A stretch of 38,651 nucleotides of DNA from an uncultured Collinsella sp. (GTDB taxonomy: Bacteria > Actinomycetota > Coriobacteriia > Coriobacteriales > Coriobacteriaceae): the NCBI GenBank assembly GCA_900546775.1, contig UREM01000020.1, positions 1 through 38,651 on the forward strand, given 5' to 3'. The position numbers and the translations under genes are program-made. Position 1 is the first letter of the stretch; each line of letters starts with the position of its first letter. The notes beneath the pieces were generated by a model. It searched no databases and was not told the origin of the DNA. It worked only from the letters and a program-made list of their open reading frames with translations. This document shows, piece by piece, positions 22,332 through 29,711 of this stretch.

Positions 22332-24075
22332 GGTGGACCATCTCCTTGGTAATTCGAACGACATCGGTGACCTCGCTCACCTGCGCAAAAGCGGGCGAGA
22401 CGGAAGATGCCAGACGGCGCGAGAGTTCAATAACCTGGGGAGGCTCCACGTAGGCACGCCGCATGAGATCGATGTTCGAGAATAGCTCGTGCGTGCGGCC
22501 GCGGTCGAGGATGCGACCGTCGGCCATTACCACAATGCGCTTGGCAAAATCCGAGACGACTTCCATATCGTGGCAGACCATGATAACGGCGCAACCGCGC
22601 TCGGCCATGGTGCGCACCGTTTCCATGACGGTCATGCACTCGCGGTAATCAAGGCCGCTCGTGGGCTCGTCGAGCACAACGATCTTGGGCTCAACCACTA
22701 CGACGGAGGCAAGCACCACCATTTGTCGCTGGCCGCGCGAGAGCGAGAAGGGCGCCTCGTCGGCCGGCAAGCCAAAGCGGTCGATGACGAGCTGGGCGCG
22801 ACGCAGAGCCTCGGCGCGGTCCATGCCGCCAAGCTCCAAGCCAAAGGCGACCTCGTCGAGCACAGTGTCCTTGCAGATCTGACGGTCAGGGTTTTGGAAG
22901 AGGGTTGCGACTTCGCGGGCGATACGGCTCGTGGGAACGGCAGCGGTATCCAGTCCCGTGACGCGCACGCTGCCCGAGGCGGGCTTAAGCAGGCCTGTGA
23001 GCAGCTTGGTGAGCGTGGTCTTGCCGGCACCGTTTTGGCCGACGATGCCCACGAGCTCGCCGGGATAGAGGGTCAGGTTAAGGTCGTGTACGGCGGCTCC
23101 GCCATTGGGATAGGCAAACTCAACATGGTCGAAGGTGAGTACGGGTCCGGCGTCCTTGGCATGAGGGCGCAACGACGGTGCATGTGGGGAACCGGCGGGC
23201 GCCTGGGCTTCGATGGCCGAGTGCGCGGGGTCGACGATGCCCGAAATCAGGCGCTCGGCCTCATCGACATCCAAGCAAGGGGTACCGCTTACCAGGCCAT
23301 CGGCCTCGAGGCTATTGAAGATACGCGTGACGCGAGGGCAGTCGACGCCGATGGCACGGAGCTCGTCGGTATGCGCGAAGACCTCGTGTGGCTCGCCCTG
23401 CAGCGCGATTTCGCCATGGTTGAGCACGAGCACGCGGTTGCAGTACTCCGAGAGTAGGGCGACCTTTTGCTCAACGACGACGATGGTGATTCCAAGCGCG
23501 CGGTTTGCCTCACGCAGCGTCTCGAAGACCAACGTGGAGCTGGCGGGGTCGAGTGCCGCGGTGGGCTCGTCGAGAACCAAGACGCGCGGACGCATGGCGA
23601 GGATGGCGGCGATGGCCACCTTTTGCTTCTGTCCGCCCGAGAGGGTGGCGATCTCGCGGTCACGCAGGTCGCTGATGCCGACGGTCTCGAGCGTTTCACT
23701 CACGCGCCGCTCGATCTGGTCGTGGGGAACGCCAAAGTTCTCGAGGCCAAAGAGCATCTCGTCCTCGACGACCGAAGCGACCATCTGCGTGTCGATATCC
23801 TGCAGCACACTGCCGACGATTTGCGACACGTCGGTGAGCGAGGCTTCGCAGGTGTCGTGGCCGTCTACCATGACGGCCCCAAAGAACGTGCCGGTGTAGT
23901 GGTGGGGCAGGGCACCCGACAGGCAGGCGGCAAGCGTGGACTTGCCGGCGCCCGAGGGCCCGATGATGCCGATGAAATCTCCCTTGTTCACGCTGAGCGA
24001 GATGTGGCTGAGCGCCCGCTCGGTCTGCGTGCCATAGGAGAACGAGACATCGTCGACGTTGATGATCGTTTCCAT
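22324..24075 (-). CDS. ecfA: ECF transporter double ATPase (EcfA1-EcfA2 fusion)
   Basis: 583 residues with two complete ABC ATPase domains in one chain. Domain 1 (about 1-260): Walker A GPSGAGKST at 39-47, signature LSGGQ at 145-149, Walker B VLVLDE ending Glu170. Domain 2 (about 310-550): Walker A GQNGAGKTT at 346-354, signature LSRGQ at 445-449, Walker B IVVLDE ending Glu470. A 50-residue linker rich in Ala/Pro joins them. The second signature has Arg for the first Gly, so the two ATP sites may be unequal. Starts at ATG 24075 with AAAGGT upstream; translation is coupled to ecfT. The operon context points to tryptophan import. Confidence 0.93.
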   Translation of the reverse strand: METIINVDDVSFSYGTQTERALSHISLSVNKGDFIGIIGPSGAGKSTLAACLSGALPHHYTGTFFGAVMVDGHDTCEASLTDVSQIVGSVLQDIDTQMVASVVEDEMLFGLENFGVPHDQIERRVSETLETVGISDLRDREIATLSGGQKQKVAIAAILAMRPRVLVLDEPTAALDPASSTLVFETLREANRALGITIVVVEQKVALLSEYCNRVLVLNHGEIALQGEPHEVFAHTDELRAIGVDCPRVTRIFNSLEADGLVSGTPCLDVDEAERLISGIVDPAHSAIEAQAPAGSPHAPSLRPHAKDAGPVLTFDHVEFAYPNGGAAVHDLNLTLYPGELVGIVGQNGAGKTTLTKLLTGLLKPASGSVRVTGLDTAAVPTSRIAREVATLFQNPDRQICKDTVLDEVAFGLELGGMDRAEALRRAQLVIDRFGLPADEAPFSLSRGQRQMVVLASVVVVEPKIVVLDEPTSGLDYRECMTVMETVRTMAERGCAVIMVCHDMEVVSDFAKRIVVMADGRILDRGRTHELFSNIDLMRRAYVEPPQVIELSRRLASSVSPAFAQVSEVTDVVRITKEMVHRG

Positions 24076-24093
24076 GGATACCTTTCATAGTCA

Positions 24094-24137
24094 TTGGGGA
24101 CGTTCTTTAATGACTAGTCGTTTAAGAACGTCCCCAA
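24094..24137. repeat. Palindromic repeat element between ecfA and the S-component gene
   Basis: TTGGGGACGTTCTT (24094-24107) and AAGAACGTCCCCAA (24124-24137) are perfect inverted repeats, with the smaller palindrome GACTAGTC at the centre. A degenerate half (TTGGGACGGTCTTT) follows at about 24149. It looks like a REP-type element; it could also weaken transcription into ecfA. Confidence 0.6.
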
Positions 24138-24181
24138 GAGCTAGTTGTTTGGGACGGTCTTTACCGATGGGTCACTGTGGG

Positions 24182-24754
24182 TTAGTTGAGCTTCAGGGCC
24201 TTCTGGATGGGCAGGTAGAGGGCGCCGACCAGAATGGCGTTAAAGACGGCGGTCATGGCGACGACGGGCAACATAGCGGCGGCGAGCTCGCCGACCACGC
24301 CAAGCATGGCCATCTTGATAACCATGAAGATGACGCCGGAGACAAAGGTGGTCACGAAGGTAGCGACGATGGCGACGGCAGGCTTAACCTGACCGTTCTT
24401 GCCGGCGGCGTTGACGATGCCGGCCATGAGCATGGCGGCGATGCCCTCGGCGGCAAAATCGACGAACGGCGAGGTGGTGGTGATCTGGATCACGGCAGCC
24501 GAGATGAGGCCAATGACGAGCGCCTGGCCGATGTTGGGGCGAACGACCAGGATGGTGAGGCAGAAGGCCGAGATGATGAACTCGGGGCTGATCATGCCGC
24601 CCGAGATGCCCGAGATTGCCTTGCCGACGGTGAAGTTGAGGATGAAGCCGGCGGCGAGCAGGATGGCGAGCAGGACGAGGGCGCGGACATCGAGTTTGCC
24701 ACGGTCGGCGGTCTGGACGGTGCGGGGCTGGGTGGCGGTGGTGTTCTGAGACAT
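24182..24754 (-). CDS. trpP: ECF transporter S component, TrpP-like (tryptophan)
   Basis: The substrate-binding membrane subunit of an ECF importer. 190 residues from ATG 24754 (GAAAGGA upstream); the longer in-frame ATG at 24784 lacks a site. A hydrophilic N-terminus of 32 residues is followed by about six membrane segments. GGMISPEF, QALVIGLISAAVIQITTTSPF, cited in part, and ATFVTTFVSGVIFM and MLPVVAMTAVFN resemble the Bacillus TrpP tryptophan transporter in order and spacing. Upstream lies a leader peptide with three Trp codons and a terminator, so expression should rise when charged tRNA-Trp is scarce, which supports tryptophan as substrate. Start of the S, A, T operon. Substrate is inference from both lines. 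Confidence 0.82.
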   Translation of the reverse strand: MSQNTTATQPRTVQTADRGKLDVRALVLLAILLAAGFILNFTVGKAISGISGGMISPEFIISAFCLTILVVRPNIGQALVIGLISAAVIQITTTSPFVDFAAEGIAAMLMAGIVNAAGKNGQVKPAVAIVATFVTTFVSGVIFMVIKMAMLGVVGELAAAMLPVVAMTAVFNAILVGALYLPIQKALKLN

Positions 24755-24831
24755 GGTGAAAATCCTTTCGGAAGGGGATTGCAAGAGAAAAGCGGAGGCG
24801 CGTGATGCGAATGCGATCGGGCTCGAGATAG

Positions 24832-24864
24832 AAAAAGGCCCCCGGTCGAAACCGGAGGCCTTCC
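24832..24864 (-). terminator. Attenuator terminator of the tryptophan ECF operon
   Basis: On the minus strand AAGGCCTCCGG pairs with CCGGGGGCCTT (11 bp, one G-T pair), loop TTTCGA, then TTTTTC. It lies between the leader peptide and the S-component gene. The loop and 3' arm contain TCGACCG (24849-24843), complementary to CGGTCGA in the leader reading frame (24911-24905), which would form an antiterminator. Confidence 0.85.
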
Positions 24865-24898
24865 AATCACCTAGAGCGCAAAAACAGGCGTGAGGGAC

Positions 24899-24967
24899 TC
24901 ACTGTCGACCGATCGTATTCGCATCACGCCACCACCAGTTGTTGAGAGACTTCATCGTGTTCTTCAT
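24899..24967 (-). CDS. Tryptophan leader peptide (22 aa, three Trp in a row)
   Basis: A short gene not in ordinary annotation: ATG 24967, AAAGGAG 8 nt upstream, 22 codons, stop TGA at 24901-24899. It begins MKNTMKSLNN, continues WWW (codons 11-13, 24937-24929) and ends RDANTIGRQ. With scarce charged tRNA-Trp the ribosome should stall at the WWW codons, leaving codons 19-21 (ATC GGT CGA) free to pair with the terminator and allow read-through into the ECF operon. With ample tryptophan the ribosome reaches the stop codon, covers that stretch and the terminator forms. Structure follows the textbook trp attenuator; function here is inferred. Confidence 0.88.
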   Translation of the reverse strand: MKNTMKSLNNWWWRDANTIGRQ

Positions 24968-25025
24968 GTTGGTGGCTCCTTTCGTGATGCCGTGGCGCGG
25001 TCGCACCTAGTTGCTGTTGCGCTGC

Positions 25026-25031
25026 ACTATA
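25026..25031 (-). promoter_or_regulatory. -10 box of the tryptophan ECF operon
   Basis: Minus-strand TATAGT, about 60 nt before the leader-peptide start. The -35 region is weak (TTCCCC or TCCCCG at 16-18 nt). A small hairpin (GCACA/TGTGC) lies between. Confidence 0.45.
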
Positions 25032-25053
25032 GCACAGCGAAGTGTGTGCGGGG

Positions 25054-25074
25054 AAATCTTTTTTAAAAAGATTT
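25054..25074. repeat. Perfect 21-bp AT-rich palindrome
   Basis: AAATCTTTTT and AAAAAGATTT around one central T (25064). It lies immediately upstream of the -35 region of the ECF leader promoter and after the C69 terminator, so it may be an operator or an extra terminator. Confidence 0.6.
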
Positions 25075-25095
25075 CAGGTGGGTTTCCCGTCGGTC

Positions 25096-25143
25096 AAAAA
25101 GGCGGGTTAAGCGGGCGAGGCCGCCATTGCTGCCTCGCCCGCT
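25096..25143 (-). terminator. Terminator of the C69 dipeptidase gene
   Basis: A perfect 12-bp stem (AGCGGGCGAGGC with GCCTCGCCCGCT, 25110-25121 and 25132-25143), then TAACCCGCC and TTTTT on the minus strand. Confidence 0.75.
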
Positions 25144-25154
25144 CAGCTAAGACG

Positions 25155-27098
25155 TTACTCCTTATTGCGACGGTAGAGGAAGTAACCGCCCGCGGAGATG
25201 ACGGCAACGCCAGCGATGGCGAATGCAGCCACCACGCGGCCATCAAAACGATCACCGGTGGTGGGCAGGCCGCCCTTGGTGTTCGTCTTGTTGGTGGTTA
25301 CCGTGGTCGTGGTGTCCGACTTGCCAGGCTTCTCGGGCTTGGTGGTGGGCTGCTCGGGCTTAGCGGGCTGCTCGGGGGTACCGGGCTGCTCAGGAGTACC
25401 AGGCTGCTCGGGGGTGCCAGGCTGATCCGGGGTTACCGGGTCGGTGGCAAGAGCGTCCTTGGCGTAGGTGATGGACACCTTGAGGCCGTTGGTCTCGGTG
25501 TTCAGGTCGCTCGGGGTGAAGGGCTGGTCGAAGTTTTCGGCCTTCTGATAGGCGCGCATCTCCTGGAGCAGGGCCTTGCACTTGACGTAGGTGTTCTCGG
25601 TAGCAGCCTTGCCGGCCTTGTTGGCCAGGGCAGTGCGGCCCTCGGGGGTCGTCTCGGCCAGCATGGCGGCGTCAACTTCCTTGTTCTGCTCGATGAGCTC
25701 GTTCTGGAGCGCATCGAGGTAGGCACGGACACTGATACCAAGGGTGTCAGGGTTCTCAAAGCAGAGCGAGCTGATGTCCATGAGGACGTAGTTGATTGAG
25801 TTCTCGGGCTCCTCGTTGTACACGACGTCCGTCTCTTTGCAGTGGTCGAAGGAGACGGTCTGGTCGCTGAAATACGGGCTAACCTCGGTGAGCAGTGCGG
25901 AGTAGAAGGGGATGGCGACGGAGTACGCGGCGCGGGAGAGCATTTCCCACTGGATTGTTGCAACCTGGGGATCAAGACCGTTGCGAACCTGGAAGACGTG
26001 AATCTCGGTGTTGCGCTCGGTGCCGATGGCATAGGCACCGTCAGTGTTGGCGTTAAGGCCCGGGGTATTCTCGCCACGGTTACCGAGAGAGCGAATCATC
26101 TCAAAGGTAGTCCAGTCTGTCTTTCCGGGCTGGAAGAACAGCGGCTGCATCTCGTGGACCAAGGCGCCGGTCGTGGCGCGAGCCTCTTCGCGCTCGTCCT
26201 TGACGATCTCGTAGTCGGTGCCCTCCTGGAGCTCGTTGCCAAAGTAGTTACGGCCCTGGACGTAGCGGGTCCACTGGTGCATACCGGAATTCTGAATGGT
26301 CTCGCCATAGGTTGCGGCGACGTCGAACTTGCCGTCGGTGTACTCGGCAAAGCCCTTCTCCTTAGGCATGGACTCGATGCCCTCGGAGTGCAGGCAGTTC
26401 TCGGGGTCGTTGAGGTCGACATCGTAGTTGAGGTTGCCGATGTTGGGGTTGATCGAGGCGACGTCGTCGGCGAGCTTCATGCCGATCCACTGGTGACCGG
26501 AAAGCGCGGCAAACAGCCAGGTCTCGTTGTTGTCGGCGATGATGATCTGGTCGTTGGAGCAGACGCCCTGCTCGTCAATCAGGCTGCCGAGGAGCTCGAC
26601 GCCCTCGCGGGCCGTGGCGCTCTCGCCCAGGATGACGCTGGCGTAGTTGTACTCGCCGATGCCGGTGTTAGTCAGGGGGTCTGCTGTCTCGGCATCTGCA
26701 TTCATACTGGTGCTTAGCGTGGCGGAGCAGGATACGCCCTTCTCGTTGATGCCTGCTTCAGAGTAGGCATCCCAGCGGTTGTCCCACTGGGAGGGATGGT
26801 CGCGTACATAGGTGTAGCGATACGTGGTCTTGGTCGAGGTGTACATGAACGAAGACTCGTCCGAGCTGTACGTATGTCCCGGGCCGTGAGAGGGCTCAAT
26901 GCCAAAGTGCTTAAGATAGCGCGGGCCATAGTCCTCGGAACGGCCGTAGTACGTGTTGCCGTCGGCCGTAAGGTTTTTGCCCATGTAGACCTGCGTGCAA
27001 GCGAGTGCAGAGGTCGGCATGGACATGATGGTTGCAGCTCCAAATGCAAGGCCTATACCAAGCTTCTTGAGCGCGTTGACGGGATGAGTTTTACTCAT
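25155..27098 (-). CDS. Sortase-anchored C69-family dipeptidase
   Basis: 647 residues. Secreted Ntn-type dipeptidase (PepD/C69): the signal peptide ends ALA, and Cys34 in CTQVYMGKNL is the new N-terminal nucleophile after cleavage. TYYGRSEDYGPRYLKHF and GINEKGVSCSATLS fit the family. The catalytic part spans to about residue 540. Then comes a Pro-rich wall-spanning stalk with repeats of GTPEQP (about 555-590), LPTTG at 611-615, a hydrophobic helix and RRNKE tail, a classical sortase signal. It should be tied to peptidoglycan and release dipeptides or amino acids outside the cell. ATG 27098 has GGGAGGGA upstream. No sortase gene lies in the window. Confidence 0.92.
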   Translation of the reverse strand: MSKTHPVNALKKLGIGLAFGAATIMSMPTSALACTQVYMGKNLTADGNTYYGRSEDYGPRYLKHFGIEPSHGPGHTYSSDESSFMYTSTKTTYRYTYVRDHPSQWDNRWDAYSEAGINEKGVSCSATLSTSMNADAETADPLTNTGIGEYNYASVILGESATAREGVELLGSLIDEQGVCSNDQIIIADNNETWLFAALSGHQWIGMKLADDVASINPNIGNLNYDVDLNDPENCLHSEGIESMPKEKGFAEYTDGKFDVAATYGETIQNSGMHQWTRYVQGRNYFGNELQEGTDYEIVKDEREEARATTGALVHEMQPLFFQPGKTDWTTFEMIRSLGNRGENTPGLNANTDGAYAIGTERNTEIHVFQVRNGLDPQVATIQWEMLSRAAYSVAIPFYSALLTEVSPYFSDQTVSFDHCKETDVVYNEEPENSINYVLMDISSLCFENPDTLGISVRAYLDALQNELIEQNKEVDAAMLAETTPEGRTALANKAGKAATENTYVKCKALLQEMRAYQKAENFDQPFTPSDLNTETNGLKVSITYAKDALATDPVTPDQPGTPEQPGTPEQPGTPEQPAKPEQPTTKPEKPGKSDTTTTVTTNKTNTKGGLPTTGDRFDGRVVAAFAIAGVAVISAGGYFLYRRNKE

Positions 27099-27117
27099 GT
27101 TCCCTCCCAGCGTGCGA

Positions 27118-27141
27118 AAGCCCTCTGTCTCCAGAGGGCTT
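27118..27141 (-). promoter_or_regulatory. Leader hairpin of the C69 gene
   Basis: AAGCCCTCT and AGAGGGCTT with a 6-nt loop lie in the probable 5' leader, about 20 nt before the start codon. Beyond it 27150-27310 is AT-rich and contains TATATT (about 27193-27188, minus) as a possible -10 box. Confidence 0.45.
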
Positions 27142-27313
27142 CAGCCAATAAATACTCTCCCCAAGCGTAACGAATTCGAAACAATATACATTTATGAAAG
27201 ATTTTTACTCGATAAGCGTAGTGAAAAATGCGATGAACGGTTAAATGTACTCATTTACTAGGTAATTCAATCTGCATATCGCCAGCAAATGATGTAGCTA
27301 AGTAAAGTGTCGC

Positions 27314-27365
27314 AAAAAATGATGGACCCCTCGCCGCCACGTTGTGTCATGCCGATGAGGGGTCC
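27314..27365 (-). terminator. Terminator after the small membrane peptide gene
   Basis: GGACCCCTC and GAGGGGTCC (27324-27332 and 27357-27365) with a large loop, then ATCATTTTTT on the minus strand. Confidence 0.65.
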
Positions 27366-27395
27366 GGGTTTGCGCGTGCTGTGAAAGAGCGGTGG

Positions 27396-27488
27396 CTACT
27401 TCTTTCGGCGGTGAATCACGTTGATGGCGTAACCGACGAGCATGGCCAAGACGATGACAATAAAGCCGATCAGGGGATTGTCGTTCAT
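27396..27488 (-). CDS. 30-residue single-pass membrane peptide
   Basis: Too short for ordinary gene calling. ATG 27488 follows TAGGAGG with ideal spacing, stop TAG at 27398-27396. The peptide has a charged N-end (MNDNPL), a hydrophobic core of about 17 residues (IGFIVIVLAMLVGYAIN) and a basic end HRRKK, as expected for an N-out or hairpin-free single helix with the positive end inside. It starts 9 nt after the stop of the lipid kinase and ends at a terminator, so it is the second gene of that transcript. Function unknown; perhaps a partner of the kinase. Confidence 0.7.
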   Translation of the reverse strand: MNDNPLIGFIVIVLAMLVGYAINVIHRRKK

Positions 27489-27497
27489 GGGGTCCTC

Positions 27498-28415
27498 CTA
27501 TTTTCCGAGCGGTGAGAATTCGTCGACGATGAGGTCGAGGCATTGCGGAAGCGCGCGGGCTCCAAAGACGCCCGAATTGCTGGAGATAATCTCGCCATCG
27601 AACTGCATGCCCAGTGACGGGGTGCAGGTGATCTTGGCTTCCTTGGTCTGGATGATCTTGAACTGTGGGCGCCCGAGTACCTTACCGGCGGGGTCAAGCG
27701 CAGCGGTGATCACAGTAGGCAGCAGCTGCACGGTGCGCACGGGTTCTATGACCGCAATGTCGACCATGCCATCGTTCATGCGGCAGTCGGGGAACAGGTT
27801 GATGTCGTTTTGGATGACCGAGGTGTTGCCGGCCATGCAGCAGATGCCGTCGAGCTCCTCGACAATGCCGTCATGCTCAATCGTAAAGTGCGCCACCGTG
27901 GGGTTGGGCGTGGCGAGCGCAGAGAGGAAGTAGGCGATCTCGCCGATGTCGTTTTTGGTGGGAGCGGCCTTCATCATGATCTCGGCGTCGAAGCCCGAGC
28001 CGGCGATGATGATAAAGCCGTGGCGCTTCTCGTTGCCGTCCTCGTCGAGCCAAAAGAGCTCGCCCATGTCGACTTTGACCGTGCGACCGGCACGGCAGGC
28101 CTTGGCGAGCGCCGCCGCCTCAGGGGCATTGCCGATGTTGTTGAAGAACAGGCAGGCCGTACCGGAGGGGAAGATGAGCGTGGGGACACCGCATCCGCGC
28201 ATCTGATCGAGCACGTTGGAGACGGTGCCGTCGCCGCCCGAAACGACCACGCGATCAAACTCGCGCACGTCTGCCACGGCGTCCTCGGGCTCCATGCCAT
28301 CGCCGATAAAGCGCATCACGACCTCGTCGCCGCCTTGCGCGAGGTCGTGCGTGAATGCGTAGATTTCATCTGAGCTGGGGCCCGATGCCGGGTTGTGGAT
28401 GATAAGGCAGCGCAT
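27498..28415 (-). CDS. Diacylglycerol/lipid kinase family protein (YegS/DgkB-like)
   Basis: 305 residues. The N-terminus MRCLIIHNPASG and the GGDGT motif at 60-64 (VVSGGDGTVSNV) define the DAGK catalytic domain; FPSGTACLFFNNIG fits the usual GTxNDFAR position but without the Asp-Phe pair, and GFDAEIMM and FDGEIIS are the C-terminal family marks. Likely phosphorylates diacylglycerol or a related lipid at the membrane. ATG 28415 has GGGA about 9 nt upstream. It is cotranscribed with the 30-residue membrane peptide and diverges from rnd. Confidence 0.88.
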   Translation of the reverse strand: MRCLIIHNPASGPSSDEIYAFTHDLAQGGDEVVMRFIGDGMEPEDAVADVREFDRVVVSGGDGTVSNVLDQMRGCGVPTLIFPSGTACLFFNNIGNAPEAAALAKACRAGRTVKVDMGELFWLDEDGNEKRHGFIIIAGSGFDAEIMMKAAPTKNDIGEIAYFLSALATPNPTVAHFTIEHDGIVEELDGICCMAGNTSVIQNDINLFPDCRMNDGMVDIAVIEPVRTVQLLPTVITAALDPAGKVLGRPQFKIIQTKEAKITCTPSLGMQFDGEIISSNSGVFGARALPQCLDLIVDEFSPLGK

Positions 28416-28445
28416 ACTTACGTTCCCGTTCTGTGACTAACCGAG

Positions 28446-28451
28446 TATAGT
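28446..28451 (+). promoter_or_regulatory. -10 box of rnd
   Basis: TATAGT with TTCCCG 17 nt upstream (28423-28428), overlapping the start of the divergent lipid kinase gene. Confidence 0.4.
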
Positions 28452-28513
28452 TGTAAGGCAATGCCGATATCCTACCCGTGTTTTTCGGGCCTAACCTTAT
28501 TCGATGGGTTGAT

Positions 28514-29647
28514 ATGTACATTTCCACACATCAGGCTCTACTCGACTTTTGCCAGCGCGCCCGTGAGTTTGACGCGATTGCCGTCGATACCGAGTTTTTG
28601 CGCGAGCGCACGTTCCATCCGCGCCTGTGTTTGGTTCAGATTGCCACCCCTGCCGAGAGCGTCGCGGTCGACCCTCTGGTGATCGACGACCTGTCGCCGC
28701 TGGCCGAGCTTATGGCCGACGAGAGCGTGACCAAAGTCTTCCACGCCTGCTCGCAGGATATGGAGGTTATGCTCCATACCGTGGGCGTGCTGCCGCGTCC
28801 GATTTTTGACACGCAGGTGGCCGCCGCCTTTTTGGGCGAACGCCAGCAGATTTCCTACGGCGCGCTCGTTCAGACGTTTTGCGGCGTCTCATTGCCCAAG
28901 ACCGAGTCACTGACCGATTGGTCGCGCCGCCCGCTGACCGATAAGCAGATTGAGTACGCAATCGATGACGTCAAGTATCTGATCGTCGCCTATACCGAGA
29001 TGATGAGCCGCCTGCGCGAGCTGGGCCGCGTGGACTGGGTGCTCGACGAGCTGCGCCCGCTGGCTGACGAGTCGCACTATCGCGCCGATCGCCACGAGGC
29101 GTTCCGTAAGGTCAAACGCATCAATTCGTGCAGCCGTCACCAGTTGGGCATCGCGCGCGAGCTCGCCGCCTGGCGCGAGGACCGCGCCGAGCGCCGCAAC
29201 ATCCCGCGCAAGTGGGTCATGTCCGACGATACGCTGCTGGCGCTCGTTAAGCGCAATCCCGTGCGCGTTGAGGAGTTCCGTAGCATTCGCGGTACCGACC
29301 AGTTGGGGGAGCGCGACGTGGACGGCGCGCTCATGGCCATCAAGCGCGGTGCGAGCTGCCCGCACGATCGCCTGCCGCTCATGGTGCGCGGGCATCGCCA
29401 GATTTCGCCGGAGCTTGAGAGCGTGACGGACCTGATGTATGCGCTTATTCGCTTGGTTGCCGAGCGCTCGGGGGTGGCGACCTCGGTCATTGCCTCGCGC
29501 GATGACCTGGCCGATTACATCGAGCATCCTGAGCAAAGCCCCCTGCGCGAAGGCTGGCGTTTTGAGCTTGTGGGTTCGCGCCTGGACGATCTGCTTTCCG
29601 GCAATATGGGGCTCACCGTGAAGGACGGCAAAATCGAGCTCCTGTAA
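28514..29647 (+). CDS. rnd: Ribonuclease D
   Basis: A 3'-5' exoribonuclease that trims tRNA and other stable RNAs. 377 residues, the usual length. DEDD metal-binding motifs: AVDTEFLRE (D25, E27), HACSQDMEVM (Asp), and YAIDDVKYL (Asp), followed by one or two HRDC domains (about 205-375: LAAWREDRAERRNIPRKWVMSD, cited in part). ATG 28514 is chosen since the family begins right before the first strand; the GTG at 28478 lies inside a small hairpin. The gene stands alone and ends 64 nt before the YugP-like gene. Confidence 0.93.
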   Translation: MYISTHQALLDFCQRAREFDAIAVDTEFLRERTFHPRLCLVQIATPAESVAVDPLVIDDLSPLAELMADESVTKVFHACSQDMEVMLHTVGVLPRPIFDTQVAAAFLGERQQISYGALVQTFCGVSLPKTESLTDWSRRPLTDKQIEYAIDDVKYLIVAYTEMMSRLRELGRVDWVLDELRPLADESHYRADRHEAFRKVKRINSCSRHQLGIARELAAWREDRAERRNIPRKWVMSDDTLLALVKRNPVRVEEFRSIRGTDQLGERDVDGALMAIKRGASCPHDRLPLMVRGHRQISPELESVTDLMYALIRLVAERSGVATSVIASRDDLADYIEHPEQSPLREGWRFELVGSRLDDLLSGNMGLTVKDGKIELL

Positions 29648-29711
29648 GGAAGCCTAGCCGCTTGAGTGGGTAGAATGCCTCCAACGTGTAACTCGATTCG
29701 GAGGAATTCGC

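Larger units (their letters stand above)
24755..25020 (-). promoter_or_regulatory. Tryptophan-responsive attenuator leader of the ECF operon
   Basis: A leader of about 265 nt holding the leader peptide, a hairpin with T run directly over its stop codon (ACAGTGAG...CTCACGCCTGT, then TTTTT, about 24905-24880), the main terminator, and a 21-nt segment (24820-24800) that pairs with 20 of 21 bases of the leader-peptide region 24929-24909, enclosing the terminator. Confidence 0.75.

Noticed and set aside
24755..25020. T-box riboswitch for tryptophan
   Set aside because: No specifier loop or T-box sequence was seen; the leader peptide with WWW and the terminator explain the region better.
25390..25425. 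Short tandem repeats as CRISPR or satellite DNA
   Set aside because: They encode the GTPEQP repeats of the surface protein stalk.
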